Position numbers and translations under genes: made by a program. DNA of 64,000 nucleotides, taken from assembly GCA_002344055.1 (NCBI GenBank), contig DDTH01000014.1, positions 159,489 through 223,488 of the forward strand, written 5' to 3'. The notes beneath the pieces are model-generated. The model was not told the DNA's origin. It was given only the letters and a program-made list of their open reading frames with translations, and made no database searches. The first letter of the stretch is position 1; every line of letters begins with the position of its first letter. Shown piece by piece: positions 24,858-33,469 of the stretch. Origin of the DNA: Sphingomonadales bacterium UBA2369. Lineage in GTDB: Bacteria > Pseudomonadota > Alphaproteobacteria > Sphingomonadales > Sphingomonadaceae.

Positions 24858-25898
24858 ATGAACATCCTGATCGTCACCGATGCCTGGAATCCGCAGGTCA
24901 ACGGCGTGGTGCGCACGCTCCAGTCGGTGAAGGCCGAGATGGAGAAAATGGGCCATGCGGTCACGGTCATCTCGCCGGACCAGTTCAAGTCCATGCCGTG
25001 CCCGACCTATCCGGAAATCCGCCTGGCGCTCACCTTCAGCGTCGGCAAGCGGATCATGGACGCCCGGCCGGACGCGATCCACATCGCCACCGAAGGCCCG
25101 CTCGGCGTCGCGGCGCGTAAGTTCTGCGTGAAGAAAGGGCTGCCCTTCACCACCGCCTATCACACGCAATTTCCAGAATATGTCTCGAAGCGGACGAAGC
25201 TGCCGGCGCGCTGGTTCTGGCGCTACATTCGCTGGTTCCATGCGCCGTCAAAGGCGGTGATGGTCTCCACCCCGGCGGTCGAGGCGGAGCTGCACGCCAA
25301 TCAGATCCCGCACACCCGCCATTGGGGCCGCGGCGTCGATCTGGCGCAATTCACCGTGGAAGGGCCGCGCCACCCGAAGATGGAGGGGCTGAACCACCCG
25401 ATCCAGCTCTATGTCGGCCGGGTCGCGGTCGAGAAGAATATTGAGGCGTTTCTGCGCACAAGTCATCCGGGAACGAAGGTCGTGGTCGGCGACGGCCCGG
25501 CGCTCGACAAGATGAAGGCGAAATACCCGGACGTGCGCTTTCTCGGGAAGCTGGGCGGCGCCGATCTGTCCGCCGCCTATCGCAGCGCCGACGTGTTCGT
25601 CTTTCCCAGCCGGACCGACACGTTCGGGCTGGTGCTGATCGAGGCACTGGCAACGGGGACCCCGGTCGCCGCCTATCCGGTGCAGGGACCCATCGACGTA
25701 CTGACCGAGGAGGTCGGCAGCATGGACGAGGATCTGGATGCCGCGATCGCCAAGGCGCTGACCCGCGATCGCTCGGTCTGCGCCGAATATGCCGGCCATT
25801 TCGGCTGGGACGAAAGCGCGCGGCAGTTTTTGGACGGTCTCGAACCGATCGTCCGCGCGTCAGAGCTGGAGGAGGCCGGGCTGGAGCGTGCGCGATAG
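24858..25898 (+). CDS. GT4-family glycosyltransferase
   Basis: GT-B glycosyltransferase of 346 aa. The N-terminal acceptor half begins MNILIVTDAWNPQVNGVVRT, typical of the MgtA/SqdX-like branch. The C-terminal nucleotide-sugar half has YVGRVAVEKNIEAFL and the EX7E-type FPSRTDTFGLVLIEALATGT. The ATG at 24858 follows GGGGAGG. The 50-bp gap to the phosphoesterase has a small CCTCTCCCC/GGGGAGG hairpin. Likely works with the phosphoesterase on a membrane glycolipid; donor and acceptor are unknown. Confidence 0.87.
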   Translation: MNILIVTDAWNPQVNGVVRTLQSVKAEMEKMGHAVTVISPDQFKSMPCPTYPEIRLALTFSVGKRIMDARPDAIHIATEGPLGVAARKFCVKKGLPFTTAYHTQFPEYVSKRTKLPARWFWRYIRWFHAPSKAVMVSTPAVEAELHANQIPHTRHWGRGVDLAQFTVEGPRHPKMEGLNHPIQLYVGRVAVEKNIEAFLRTSHPGTKVVVGDGPALDKMKAKYPDVRFLGKLGGADLSAAYRSADVFVFPSRTDTFGLVLIEALATGTPVAAYPVQGPIDVLTEEVGSMDEDLDAAIAKALTRDRSVCAEYAGHFGWDESARQFLDGLEPIVRASELEEAGLERAR

Positions 25899-25952
25899 GA
25901 TTGCGCGTGTCATTCTGACGGGATGACGATTCGCGCACTCCGGAGGGCTGCC

Positions 25953-26128
25953 AAGGTTCGAAAGGTTCAGAAGGTTCGAAAGTTTTTCCGCCCTGAGGGT
26001 GTGAACCTTCAGCACCTTTGGAGCCTCCGCAGCACCGTCGACGCGGAATCGGTTGCGATTCGTTCGGCGCGCTCCTACACTCGGCGCCAGCCAAGCGGCC
26101 GCTCCGGAAGGGGCGGCCCTTATCGTTT
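25953..26128 (+). terminator. Intergenic stretch with short tandem repeats and a terminator-like hairpin
   Basis: The 251-bp gap after the glycosyltransferase has three tandem AGGTTCRAA-type copies (25953-25981), an inverted GAACCTT about 25 bp on, and a hairpin GGCCGCTCC, loop GGAA, GGGGCGGCC at 26097-26118 followed by a mixed T-rich tail. The hairpin has the same loop as the terminator at 20515-20540. No gene is seen here. Confidence 0.55.
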
Positions 26129-26149
26129 CTAGGACAGGGAATTTCCGGG

Positions 26150-26857
26150 ATGACCCAGCCCCTCATGCCCCATGCGACCGCCAGCTGGCTGGTCGAAAAT
26201 ACCGCGCTCACCTTCAAGCAGATCGCCGAATTTTGCGGCCTGCACATTCTGGAAGTGCAGGCGATCGCCGACGATACCGCCGCGACCAAGCTGACCGGGC
26301 GCGACCCGCTCCGTTCGGGCGAATTGACTCAGGAGGAGATCGACCGGGGCCAGGACGATCCAGATCACGCGCTGGAGATGCAGCGCGCGCCCGACAAGGC
26401 GATCCGCACCAAGGGGCCGCGCTACACGCCGGTCTCCAAGCGCCAGGACAAGCCGGATGGCGTCGCCTGGCTGATCCGCAACCATCCCGAGCTTTCTGAC
26501 GGCGCGATCGGCAAGCTGATCGGCACCACCCGCACCACCATTCAGGCGATCCGCGAGCGCAACCACTGGAATATCGCCAATATCACGCCGAAGGACCCGG
26601 TCACGCTCGGCCTGACCAGCCAGCGCGAGCTGGATGCGTCGGTGGCGAAGGCCGCGAAGCTGAAGGGGATCGAGGCCGCGCCGGTCGATCCGCGTCTGGC
26701 CGACGAGCGCGAGGCGCTGATCGGCGAACTGCGTGCCGAGCGCGAAGCTGCAGCCCGCGAGGCCGAAGCGGCGCATTCGGCCGAGCAGGAAGTCTGGGGC
26801 GGCGGCGATACCGCGCCGACGGCCGAGGAGGCCGACGCGGCTCTGTTCAAGCGCTGA
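26150..26857 (+). CDS. trcR: DUF1013 protein, TrcR-type cell-cycle regulator
   Basis: A 235-aa protein of the alphaproteobacterial DUF1013 family, named TrcR in Caulobacter-type genomes. The conserved opening MPHATASWLVENTALTFKQI with AEFCGLHILEVQAIAD, followed by a second helix-turn-helix-like segment (IRNHPELSDGAIGKLIGTTR, TTIQAIRERNHWN), supports DNA binding. The C-terminus is a charged, Ala/Glu-rich tail. The ATG at 26150 follows an AGGA/GGGA region. The neighbour downstream is an MBL-fold hydrolase, 6 bp away, probably one transcript. Confidence 0.85.
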   Translation: MTQPLMPHATASWLVENTALTFKQIAEFCGLHILEVQAIADDTAATKLTGRDPLRSGELTQEEIDRGQDDPDHALEMQRAPDKAIRTKGPRYTPVSKRQDKPDGVAWLIRNHPELSDGAIGKLIGTTRTTIQAIRERNHWNIANITPKDPVTLGLTSQRELDASVAKAAKLKGIEAAPVDPRLADEREALIGELRAEREAAAREAEAAHSAEQEVWGGGDTAPTAEEADAALFKR

Positions 26858-26863
26858 TCGCCA

Positions 26864-27973
26864 ATGGCGGAGAAGGGGGCGCCCGCGCCCGACATCTCGC
26901 TCGTCGAGGGTGAGGGCGAAGAGGGTCCGACCACCCATCGCGGCCTGACCTATCCGCTCGGCAAGCGCGTGCCGGGCGAGGGCGAACTGATCGCAATCGC
27001 GCCGGGCGTCCACTGGGCGCGCCTGCCGATGCCGGGGGCGCTCAACCACATCAATGTGTGGGCGCTCGACGATGGCGATGGCGTTGCCTTGGTGGATACG
27101 GGCCTGGACATCCCCCTGGTCCGCGCCGCCTGGGAGAAGCTGTTCGAAGGCCCGCTGGCGGGCAAGCGCGTCACGCGCGTCTTTGTCACCCACATGCATC
27201 CCGACCATGTCGGCCTGGCCGGCTGGCTGACCGAACGGTTCGGCGTCCGCCTCTGGATGACCCGCGGCGAGTGGCTGTTCGCCCGCATGCTTACCCTCGA
27301 CACGCGCGACGCGCCGCCGCCCGAGGACATCGCCTATCGCCGCGCCGCGGGCTGGGACGCGGCCCGGATCGCCGAGGCCGAGACCAAGCCCTGGCGCTTC
27401 TTCGCCTCGGTCGTGAGCCCGATCCCCGTCTCGATCGTCCGCCTGCAGGATGGCGACGAAATCCCGATCGGCGGCCGCACCTGGCGCGTTGTCACCGGCA
27501 ATGGTCATTCGCCCGAGCATGCCTGCCTGGTCGATCTGGAAGGCGGCACGATGATCGCGGGCGATCAGGTCCTGCCGCGCATCACCTCGAACGTCTCTCT
27601 GTCCCTGAGCGAGCCGGAGGGCGATCCGCTCGGCGACTGGCTGGCGAGCATCGACAAATTGCTCGGGCTGCCCGCAGACCTGCTCGTTCTGCCCGCCCAT
27701 GGCGAGCCCTTCACCGGCCTGCATGCCCGGCTGGAGGCGTTGCGCGACGGCCATCGCGGCCGCCTCACCGCCATGACCCGGCGTCTCAACGAACCGAAGC
27801 GGGCGGTGGACCTGTTCGGCGTCCTCTTCGGCCGGGCGATCGACGACGAAGTCTATGGCCTCGCCACTGGCGAAGCGATGGCGCATCTGCGCCGGCTCGA
27901 GGTCGAGGGCGCGGCGGTGCGCGAAGACAAGGATGGCGTCTTCTGGTACCGGGCAGCGGAGGCGTCCGCTTGA
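26864..27973 (+). CDS. MBL-fold metallo-hydrolase
   Basis: Metallo-beta-lactamase-fold protein of 369 aa. The metal site HMHPDHVG (in VFVTHMHPDHVGLAGWL) is complete, with further ligands in TGNGHSPEHACLVD and MIAGDQVLP and a late His in LVLPAHGEPF. A C-terminal winged-helix-like extension of about 80 residues follows, as in the RNase-Z-like / LACTB2 branch. Substrate is unknown. It follows trcR closely and precedes xseB. Confidence 0.87.
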   Translation: MAEKGAPAPDISLVEGEGEEGPTTHRGLTYPLGKRVPGEGELIAIAPGVHWARLPMPGALNHINVWALDDGDGVALVDTGLDIPLVRAAWEKLFEGPLAGKRVTRVFVTHMHPDHVGLAGWLTERFGVRLWMTRGEWLFARMLTLDTRDAPPPEDIAYRRAAGWDAARIAEAETKPWRFFASVVSPIPVSIVRLQDGDEIPIGGRTWRVVTGNGHSPEHACLVDLEGGTMIAGDQVLPRITSNVSLSLSEPEGDPLGDWLASIDKLLGLPADLLVLPAHGEPFTGLHARLEALRDGHRGRLTAMTRRLNEPKRAVDLFGVLFGRAIDDEVYGLATGEAMAHLRRLEVEGAAVREDKDGVFWYRAAEASA

Positions 27974-28005
27974 CCCCCGATACGCGCCCGGTCAATGCTG
28001 GCCTC

Positions 28006-28260
28006 ATGCCGGACTCAGCGCCCGACGCCGCCATCACCGATCTAACCTTCGAAGCCGCGCTAAAGCGGCTGGAGGAGATCGTCCGCAAGCTGGAGACGGG
28101 CGATACGCCGCTCGATCAGGCGATCGACCTCTATGCCGAAGGCGACCGGCTGAAGCAGCAATGCGAGAAACGGCTGGCTGACGCCCAGGCGCGGATCGAG
28201 AAGATCCAGCTCGGCCGCGACGGCGCGCCCGCGGGCACGGTGCCCTTTGGCGACAGCTAG
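28006..28260 (+). CDS. xseB: Exodeoxyribonuclease VII small subunit
   Basis: Small helical subunit of exonuclease VII, 84 aa, which degrades single-stranded DNA with the XseA subunit. LTFEAALKRLEEIVRKLETG, DTPLDQAIDLYAEGDRLKQQ and CEKRLADAQARIEKI are the family pattern. I used the ATG at 28006; an in-frame TTG at 27970 would add 12 residues that do not look conserved. The next gene ispA starts 4 bp after the stop, a common arrangement. xseA is elsewhere. Confidence 0.93.
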   Translation: MPDSAPDAAITDLTFEAALKRLEEIVRKLETGDTPLDQAIDLYAEGDRLKQQCEKRLADAQARIEKIQLGRDGAPAGTVPFGDS

Positions 28261-28264
28261 CCGC

Positions 28265-29161
28265 ATGGCGCCGGTTCCGGTGCGGCTGCGCGAGGCGCTC
28301 GGCGAGATCGCGGCGGATGTCGATGCGGCGTTCGACGCGCTGCTGCCCGTCCCTCCCGATACGCGTTCCCGTCTCTACGAAGCGATGCGGTACGCCGCGA
28401 TCGGCGGGGGCAAAAGAATGCGTCCCCTGCTGACGGTCGCCGGCTGCGGACTGTTCGGCGTCGATCGCGACCGGGCGCTGCGGGCCGGCCTCGCGGTCGA
28501 GTGCATTCACGCTTACTCGCTGATTCACGACGATCTGCCATGCATGGACGATGACGATCTGCGCCACGGCAAACCGACGCTGCACCGCGCCTTTGATGAG
28601 GCCACCGCCGTGCTCGCCGGCGATTCGCTTCACGCGCTTGCCTTCGAAATTCTGGCCGAAGAGGCGACGCATGAAGACCCCTTCGTCCGCGCCGAACTGA
28701 TCGCCGAACTCGCCCGCGCTTCCGGTCCCGCCGGAATGGCCGGCGGGCAGATGATGGACCTGATGGCCGATGGCGCGGGCGACATCGCCTCGGTGACGCG
28801 GCTGCAGCAGTTGAAAACCGGGGCCTTGATCGGCTGGTGTCTCGACGCCGCCGCGATCTTGGGGAAGGTGCCATCCGACAGGCGCGCCAGCCTGCGTGGC
28901 TATGCCCGCGACCTGGGCCTCGCTTTCCAGATCGCCGACGATCTGCTCGACGCCGAGGGCGAGGAAGAGCGAACCGGCAAACGCGTCGGCAAGGACGAAG
29001 CGGCGGGGAAGGATACCTTCTTATCGCTGCTCGGCACGGATCGCGCCCGGCAGCAGGCGCAGATGCTGGTCGATCAGGCGATCGCGCATCTTCACGGCTT
29101 TGGCGCCGAGGCCGATCTGCTGCGCGACATTGCCCGCTTCGCCGTTGCGCGCGATCATTGA
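28265..29161 (+). CDS. ispA: Polyprenyl (farnesyl) diphosphate synthase
   Basis: Short-chain prenyltransferase of 298 aa. The first Asp-rich motif is HDDLPCMDDDDLRHGKPTLH and the second is FQIADDLLDAEG; the KR before RPLL (GGGKRMRPLLTV) binds diphosphate. The Cys/Pro pattern around the first motif fits IspA-type farnesyl or geranyl diphosphate synthase. The ATG at 28265 is preferred over an in-frame TTG at 28247 that lies inside xseB. It sits with xseB as in many proteobacteria, but no dxs follows here; coaD does. Confidence 0.92.
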   Translation: MAPVPVRLREALGEIAADVDAAFDALLPVPPDTRSRLYEAMRYAAIGGGKRMRPLLTVAGCGLFGVDRDRALRAGLAVECIHAYSLIHDDLPCMDDDDLRHGKPTLHRAFDEATAVLAGDSLHALAFEILAEEATHEDPFVRAELIAELARASGPAGMAGGQMMDLMADGAGDIASVTRLQQLKTGALIGWCLDAAAILGKVPSDRRASLRGYARDLGLAFQIADDLLDAEGEEERTGKRVGKDEAAGKDTFLSLLGTDRARQQAQMLVDQAIAHLHGFGAEADLLRDIARFAVARDH

Positions 29162-29175
29162 GGGAGGGGCAGTAG

Positions 29176-29688
29176 ATGATCCGCACCGGCGTCTATCCCG
29201 GCAGCTTCGATCCGGTCACGCTTGGCCATATCGACATCATCCGCAGGGCCGCGCATCTGGTGGACCGGCTGGTGATCGGGGTCACGACGAATGCGTCCAA
29301 GACACCGATGTTCACGCTGGACGAACGGCTCGCCATGGTACGGCGAGAAGTCGAGAGCATTTGCGCGACGCTTACGGTGGAATGTGAGATCGACGTCGTC
29401 TCGTTCGATTCACTGCTGATGCACTTCGCCGAACGGGAAGGGGCCAGCATCATCATCCGCGGCCTGCGCGCCGTGGCCGATTTTGAGTATGAATATCAGA
29501 TGGCCGGGATGAACCAGCAACTCAACGACGATATCGAAACGGTCTTTCTGATGGCGGATGTCTCGCTGCAGCCGATCGCCTCGCGGCTGGTGAAGGAGAT
29601 CGCGATCTACGGAGGCGATATCGCGCCTTTTGTCACGCCCGGAGTTGCCGCCGATGTGCGGGATCGGGTCAACCGGCAAAAGCGCTAG
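29176..29688 (+). CDS. coaD: Phosphopantetheine adenylyltransferase
   Basis: Penultimate step of coenzyme A synthesis, 170 aa, normal size. The nucleotidyltransferase site is YPGSFDPVTLGHIDIIRRAA, with IIRGLRAVADFEYEYQMAGM and the C-terminal SRLVKEIAIYGGDI. A GAGGGGC site precedes the ATG; 14 bp separate it from ispA. Confidence 0.97.
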   Translation: MIRTGVYPGSFDPVTLGHIDIIRRAAHLVDRLVIGVTTNASKTPMFTLDERLAMVRREVESICATLTVECEIDVVSFDSLLMHFAEREGASIIIRGLRAVADFEYEYQMAGMNQQLNDDIETVFLMADVSLQPIASRLVKEIAIYGGDIAPFVTPGVAADVRDRVNRQKR

Positions 29689-29799
29689 GAGCCGGTCCCG
29701 AACGGTGACAAGAGAGCGCGTCAGTCAGGTTGAGGACAGGCGCGACAGGGTTTAAGGGGTTCGCCCTCAAACGAAATTCAGAATGGATCGGTGCGCGTA

Positions 29800-30588
29800 A
29801 TGCGGATGAAGTTGGTGATGCTCGGCCTTACGGCCCTGTTTTCGAGCAGCGTCGCAATGGCGCAGGGTCAGCGGCGCGCTCCCCAGGAGCCGCGTCCCGA
29901 AACGCCGCCCATTTTTGTTGCGCCGGTCGGTCCGGCGATGAATGCGGTCGCTCCGGCGCTGACGGCGGAGAATACCTGGGTGCTCGACCTTTCCGATGGC
30001 GGACGGGTCTCGATCCAGCTGCGGCCGGACCATGCGCCGCATCATGTCGAGCGGATCAAGACGCTTACTCGTCAGGGCTTCTATAATGGTCTTGCTTTCC
30101 ACCGCGTGATCGAGGGCTTCATGGCGCAGGGTGGCGACCCGACCGGCACCGGTACTGGCCAGTCCGAGCTTCCCGACCTGGCCGCCGAGTTCAACGCTCT
30201 GCCGCACCTGCGCGGCGCTGTCGCGATGGCGCGGGCCGAGGACCCGAACAGCGCCAACAGCCAGTTCTACATCATGTTCGTGCCGCGGCTTTCGATGGAC
30301 CGTCAGTATACGGTCTTCGGCCGTGTGGTGTCCGGCATGGAATTTGTCGATCGCGCACAGCGCGGCCAGCCGCCGGCGACGCCGACGCGGATCGTCCGCG
30401 CGTCGATCGGCAGCGATAACGTGCCACCGCCCACGGCCGAGGAAATCGCCGCCGCCGCGCGGGCTGCCCCGGCTCCCGCCCAGCCGCTGCGTGCGCTCGA
30501 CGTGCAGTCGCTGTCCGGTGCGGCTCCGGCCCAGCCGCAGGCGGCTCCGCCGGCGACTCCAGCACCGGCCCCGACCCCGCAAGACTGA
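29800..30588 (+). CDS. Periplasmic cyclophilin-type peptidyl-prolyl isomerase
   Basis: Protein-folding catalyst of 262 aa. A signal peptide (LVMLGLTALFSSSVAMAQ) is followed by a Pro-rich linker and the cyclophilin domain: FYNGLAFHRVIEGFMAQGGD, the SANSQFYIMF core, and YTVFGRVVSGMEFVD. The last 60 residues are Ala/Pro-rich and low complexity. The ATG at 29800 is chosen over a GTG at 29791. It precedes queA by 5 bp, a pairing often seen in alphaproteobacteria. Confidence 0.93.
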   Translation: MRMKLVMLGLTALFSSSVAMAQGQRRAPQEPRPETPPIFVAPVGPAMNAVAPALTAENTWVLDLSDGGRVSIQLRPDHAPHHVERIKTLTRQGFYNGLAFHRVIEGFMAQGGDPTGTGTGQSELPDLAAEFNALPHLRGAVAMARAEDPNSANSQFYIMFVPRLSMDRQYTVFGRVVSGMEFVDRAQRGQPPATPTRIVRASIGSDNVPPPTAEEIAAAARAAPAPAQPLRALDVQSLSGAAPAQPQAAPPATPAPAPTPQD

Positions 30589-30593
30589 TTTCG

Positions 30594-31619
30594 GTGCGCG
30601 TCGATCTGTTCGACTTCGCGCTGCCGCAGGACCGGATCGCGCTCCGCCCCGCCGCGCCGCGCGATGCCGCGCGCCTGCTGACGGTCACTGCTGACGGGCT
30701 GGGCGACCGCATCATGCGCGATCTGCCGCAATTGCTGCGTGCGGGCGACCTGCTGGTATTTAACGATACCCGCGTCATCCCTGCGCAGTTGCAGGGTATG
30801 CGTGGGGACGCCCGAATCGGCGCGACCCTGCACAAGCGCGAAGGCCCGCGCACGTGGCGCGCTTTTCTGCGCAACGCCAAGCGGGTGAAGATCGACGACC
30901 ATATCGATTTCGGCGCGGGGGTCGCGGCGATCGCACTCGAAAAGGATGAGCAGGGCGCCGTCCTGCTGCACTTCGAGGGCGAGGAACCTGTGGAACTGCT
31001 GCTCGAACGGGCGGGCGTGATGCCGCTGCCGCCTTATATCGCTTCCCGCCGCCCGACCGACGGGCGCGACCTGGATGACTATCAGACGATGTTCGCGCGT
31101 GAGGCCGGGGCGGTCGCCGCGCCGACGGCGGCTTTGCATTTCACGCCGGAATTGATGGCATCGCTCGCGGCCGCCGGAATCAGCCACGAGACGCTCACGC
31201 TCCACGTCGGCGCAGGCACCTTCCTGCCCGTCAAGGCGGACGACACGGCGGACCATCGCATGCATGCCGAATGGGGACGGATCGACGCGGCAACCGCGGC
31301 GCGGCTCAACGACGTGCGCGCCGCGGGCGGCCGGGTGATCGCAGTCGGCACCACCTCGCTCCGTCTGATCGAGAGCGCCACCGGGGAAGACGGACTCATT
31401 CGTCCGTTCGAAGGCGACACCTCGATCTTCATCACGCCGGGTTACGTCTTTCACGGCGTCGATGGCCTGATCACCAATTTCCACCTGCCGCGATCCACCC
31501 TGTTCATGCTGGTGTCAGCGCTGATGGGCAGAAAGAGAATGCTGGCGGCTTATGACCATGCGGTCGCCAGCGGCTATCGTTTCTACTCCTATGGCGATGG
31601 CTCGCTCTTGCTGCCATAA
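30594..31619 (+). CDS. queA: QueA, SAM:tRNA ribosyltransferase-isomerase
   Basis: Makes epoxyqueuosine in tRNA from 7-aminomethyl-7-deazaguanine using SAM, 341 aa. VDLFDFALPQDRIALRPAAP, LLVFNDTRVIPAQLQG, EAGAVAAPTAALHFTPELM, GTTSLRLIESA and TNFHLPRSTLFMLVSALMG are all QueA hallmarks. Start is GTG at 30594, 5 bp after the cyclophilin stop. No tgt gene is visible downstream. Confidence 0.97.
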   Translation: MRVDLFDFALPQDRIALRPAAPRDAARLLTVTADGLGDRIMRDLPQLLRAGDLLVFNDTRVIPAQLQGMRGDARIGATLHKREGPRTWRAFLRNAKRVKIDDHIDFGAGVAAIALEKDEQGAVLLHFEGEEPVELLLERAGVMPLPPYIASRRPTDGRDLDDYQTMFAREAGAVAAPTAALHFTPELMASLAAAGISHETLTLHVGAGTFLPVKADDTADHRMHAEWGRIDAATAARLNDVRAAGGRVIAVGTTSLRLIESATGEDGLIRPFEGDTSIFITPGYVFHGVDGLITNFHLPRSTLFMLVSALMGRKRMLAAYDHAVASGYRFYSYGDGSLLLP

Positions 31620-31651
31620 TCCACCGAACCTGCCGACTAGCCGACTAAGGG

Positions 31652-32377
31652 ATGCCCATGTTCCGTTCGTTTCTGATCCTTGTCTGGCTCGCCGCCGTTG
31701 CCGCCGCTTCACCAGCGACCGATGAGGCACGCCGCCTGATGGCCCAGAATCAGGATCAGGCCGCATTCGAACGGCTCGACGCCGCGTCGCGCCGCAATGA
31801 CGACGATGCGACCGCATTGCTCGGCTGGTTTTACGACACCGGCCGCTACGTGCCGCAAAGCTATGAACGGGCCGCCGAACTCTACCGCCGCGTCTCGCGG
31901 AACAATCCCAGTGTGCAATGGCGGCTGGGGGTCATGTACGACCTTGGCCAGGGCGTGCGCGAGGACCCCGAGGAGGCTGTACGTCTGTTCCGCGCGGCGG
32001 CCGGAGCGGGCAACGACGCCGCCAATACCAGCGGCAACGCGAATGCCAGCCTGGCGGTCATGTATGCGAATGGCCGCGGTGTGCGCGCCGATTTCGGCCA
32101 GGCGATGCGCTATTATCGCCGTGCTGCCGATCTCGGTTCCGGGGCGGGCTTCCTGGGCGTGGGCATGCTCTACCAATATGGCATGGGTGTGGGCCGCTCC
32201 GCGCCGGAAGCAGCCGCCTGGTATCTTGCCGCCACTGCGTTGCGCGATGGCCGCGCGCGCCAGTTGTTTACCGAACTGGGCCTCGACGCCGCCGCTACGC
32301 GCACGGCCGTGACCCGCGCCAATCAGTTGCTGCAAAGCTACCGCCGGCGCGAGCGTGTGACCAATCCCGGCAGCTGA
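31652..32377 (+). CDS. Sel1-repeat (TPR-like) secreted protein
   Basis: A 241-aa protein with an N-terminal signal peptide (FLILVWLAAVAAASPA) and several Sel1-like repeats, for example ALLGWFYDTGRYVPQSYERA, RLGVMYDLGQGVREDPEEAV, SLAVMYANGRGVRADFGQAM and GVGMLYQYGMGVGRSAPEAA. Such repeats bind other proteins. It is predicted to be periplasmic. It follows queA by 32 bp and is followed by an EF-hand protein 15 bp on. Partner unknown. Confidence 0.85.
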   Translation: MPMFRSFLILVWLAAVAAASPATDEARRLMAQNQDQAAFERLDAASRRNDDDATALLGWFYDTGRYVPQSYERAAELYRRVSRNNPSVQWRLGVMYDLGQGVREDPEEAVRLFRAAAGAGNDAANTSGNANASLAVMYANGRGVRADFGQAMRYYRRAADLGSGAGFLGVGMLYQYGMGVGRSAPEAAAWYLAATALRDGRARQLFTELGLDAAATRTAVTRANQLLQSYRRRERVTNPGS

Positions 32378-32392
32378 TCGGAAGGCTTTTTC

Positions 32393-32914
32393 ATGTTGCT
32401 CTTGTCCCTCGCCTTGCTCGCCGCGCAGCCGGGTCCGCCATCACCGCCCCCGGCCGAAATTCGCCCAGGCGAGAATCCCCAGGGCGTGAATCCGGTGCCG
32501 ATCAGCGAGACGGCTGAGCCGCTAGGCCTCGCCATTGCGAGCTTCGACAGCAATGGCGACGGGCTGACGAGCCGCGCCGAGTTCGAGGCGGCGCTGGAAC
32601 GGACCTTCACCGCCGCCGACCGGGACGGCAACGGCTCGCTCGGCTATATCGAATATTCCGGCTGGGCGCTGACCTGGCTCGGCAGCGCCACCGCGCTTCC
32701 CGGTCCGTTCGCGATCGACACGGATGGCGACAATCAAATCTCCCGCGCCGAATTCATGGCCGCCTTTGCCAGCCAGTTCGACCGGCTCGATGCCAACGGC
32801 GACGGGTCGATCAGCCACGCCGAATTGCTGACGCTGCGCAACCCGCGCATGGCGCCGGTGCTCGACCGGAACGGCCGGCCTATTCGCCAGCCTCGACGCC
32901 GCGACGGCGACTGA
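32393..32914 (+). CDS. Secreted EF-hand calcium-binding protein
   Basis: A 173-aa protein with a short signal peptide (LLLSLALLAAQP) and four EF-hand loops: DSNGDGLTSRAE, DRDGNGSLGYIE, DTDGDNQISRAE and DANGDGSISHAE, each with Asp at positions 1, 3, 5 and Glu at 12. The C-terminus is Arg/Pro-rich. Likely a periplasmic calcium buffer or sensor; its target is unknown. TerD-family proteins, which also bind calcium, are encoded close by, but no functional tie is shown. Confidence 0.88.
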   Translation: MLLLSLALLAAQPGPPSPPPAEIRPGENPQGVNPVPISETAEPLGLAIASFDSNGDGLTSRAEFEAALERTFTAADRDGNGSLGYIEYSGWALTWLGSATALPGPFAIDTDGDNQISRAEFMAAFASQFDRLDANGDGSISHAELLTLRNPRMAPVLDRNGRPIRQPRRRDGD

Positions 32915-32956
32915 CGCCCCTTTTCCGCTGGCCTCCGCTGTCCTACGTTCAGGGCG

Positions 32957-33469
32957 ATGACCAAGCGTAGCCTCATGGACAATCTGCGCGCCTTCTTTTC
33001 GGGCGACGATGATGATCCGTCGCCCCCCGCGCCGGCTGCGGGCGTGTCGAATGCGGGCGCGCCGAAGGCAGGGCCGTCGGCCGATCCGCTGGATTCGAAC
33101 TGGAAGGAACTGATCGCGCAATCCTCGCTGCAGCGGGTGCTGACGATCCGCGATCTGGTCCGCGACCTTGAAAAAGAGACGACGGCGCGCGGTATGCAGA
33201 CTGAGGTCGACGAGCTCGGCAGGATCAAGGAGACTCATCTGCCGCGCTTGATCCAGAGCTATATCGATATTCCCGAGCAGCATCGCGCGGACGTGTTTCG
33301 CGAAACGGGGAAGTCGGCCAGCTTTCTGCTGAACGAGAGCCTGGACAAGATGCTGGCCCGCCTGCGGGATATCTCGTCCCAGCTCGCGAAGGGGAACATC
33401 ACCATCTTCGCCGAGAATGTCCGCTTCGTGGACCTCTATTACGAGCAGACCAAGGGTCCGTTCGACTAG
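32957..33469 (+). CDS. Conserved helical protein of unknown function next to the Ter operon
   Basis: A 170-aa soluble protein: a disordered acidic/Pro-rich N-terminus (about residues 15-45) and a helical C-terminal part with ETHLPRLIQSYIDIPEQHRA and SASFLLNESLDKMLARLRDI. The second half vaguely resembles XpaC-like proteins that accompany Ter/TelA systems, but I cannot confirm this. It runs toward the Ter operon, and its TAG overlaps the stop of the last Ter gene in the shared bases CTAG, so no terminator fits between them. Confidence 0.6.
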   Translation: MTKRSLMDNLRAFFSGDDDDPSPPAPAAGVSNAGAPKAGPSADPLDSNWKELIAQSSLQRVLTIRDLVRDLEKETTARGMQTEVDELGRIKETHLPRLIQSYIDIPEQHRADVFRETGKSASFLLNESLDKMLARLRDISSQLAKGNITIFAENVRFVDLYYEQTKGPFD

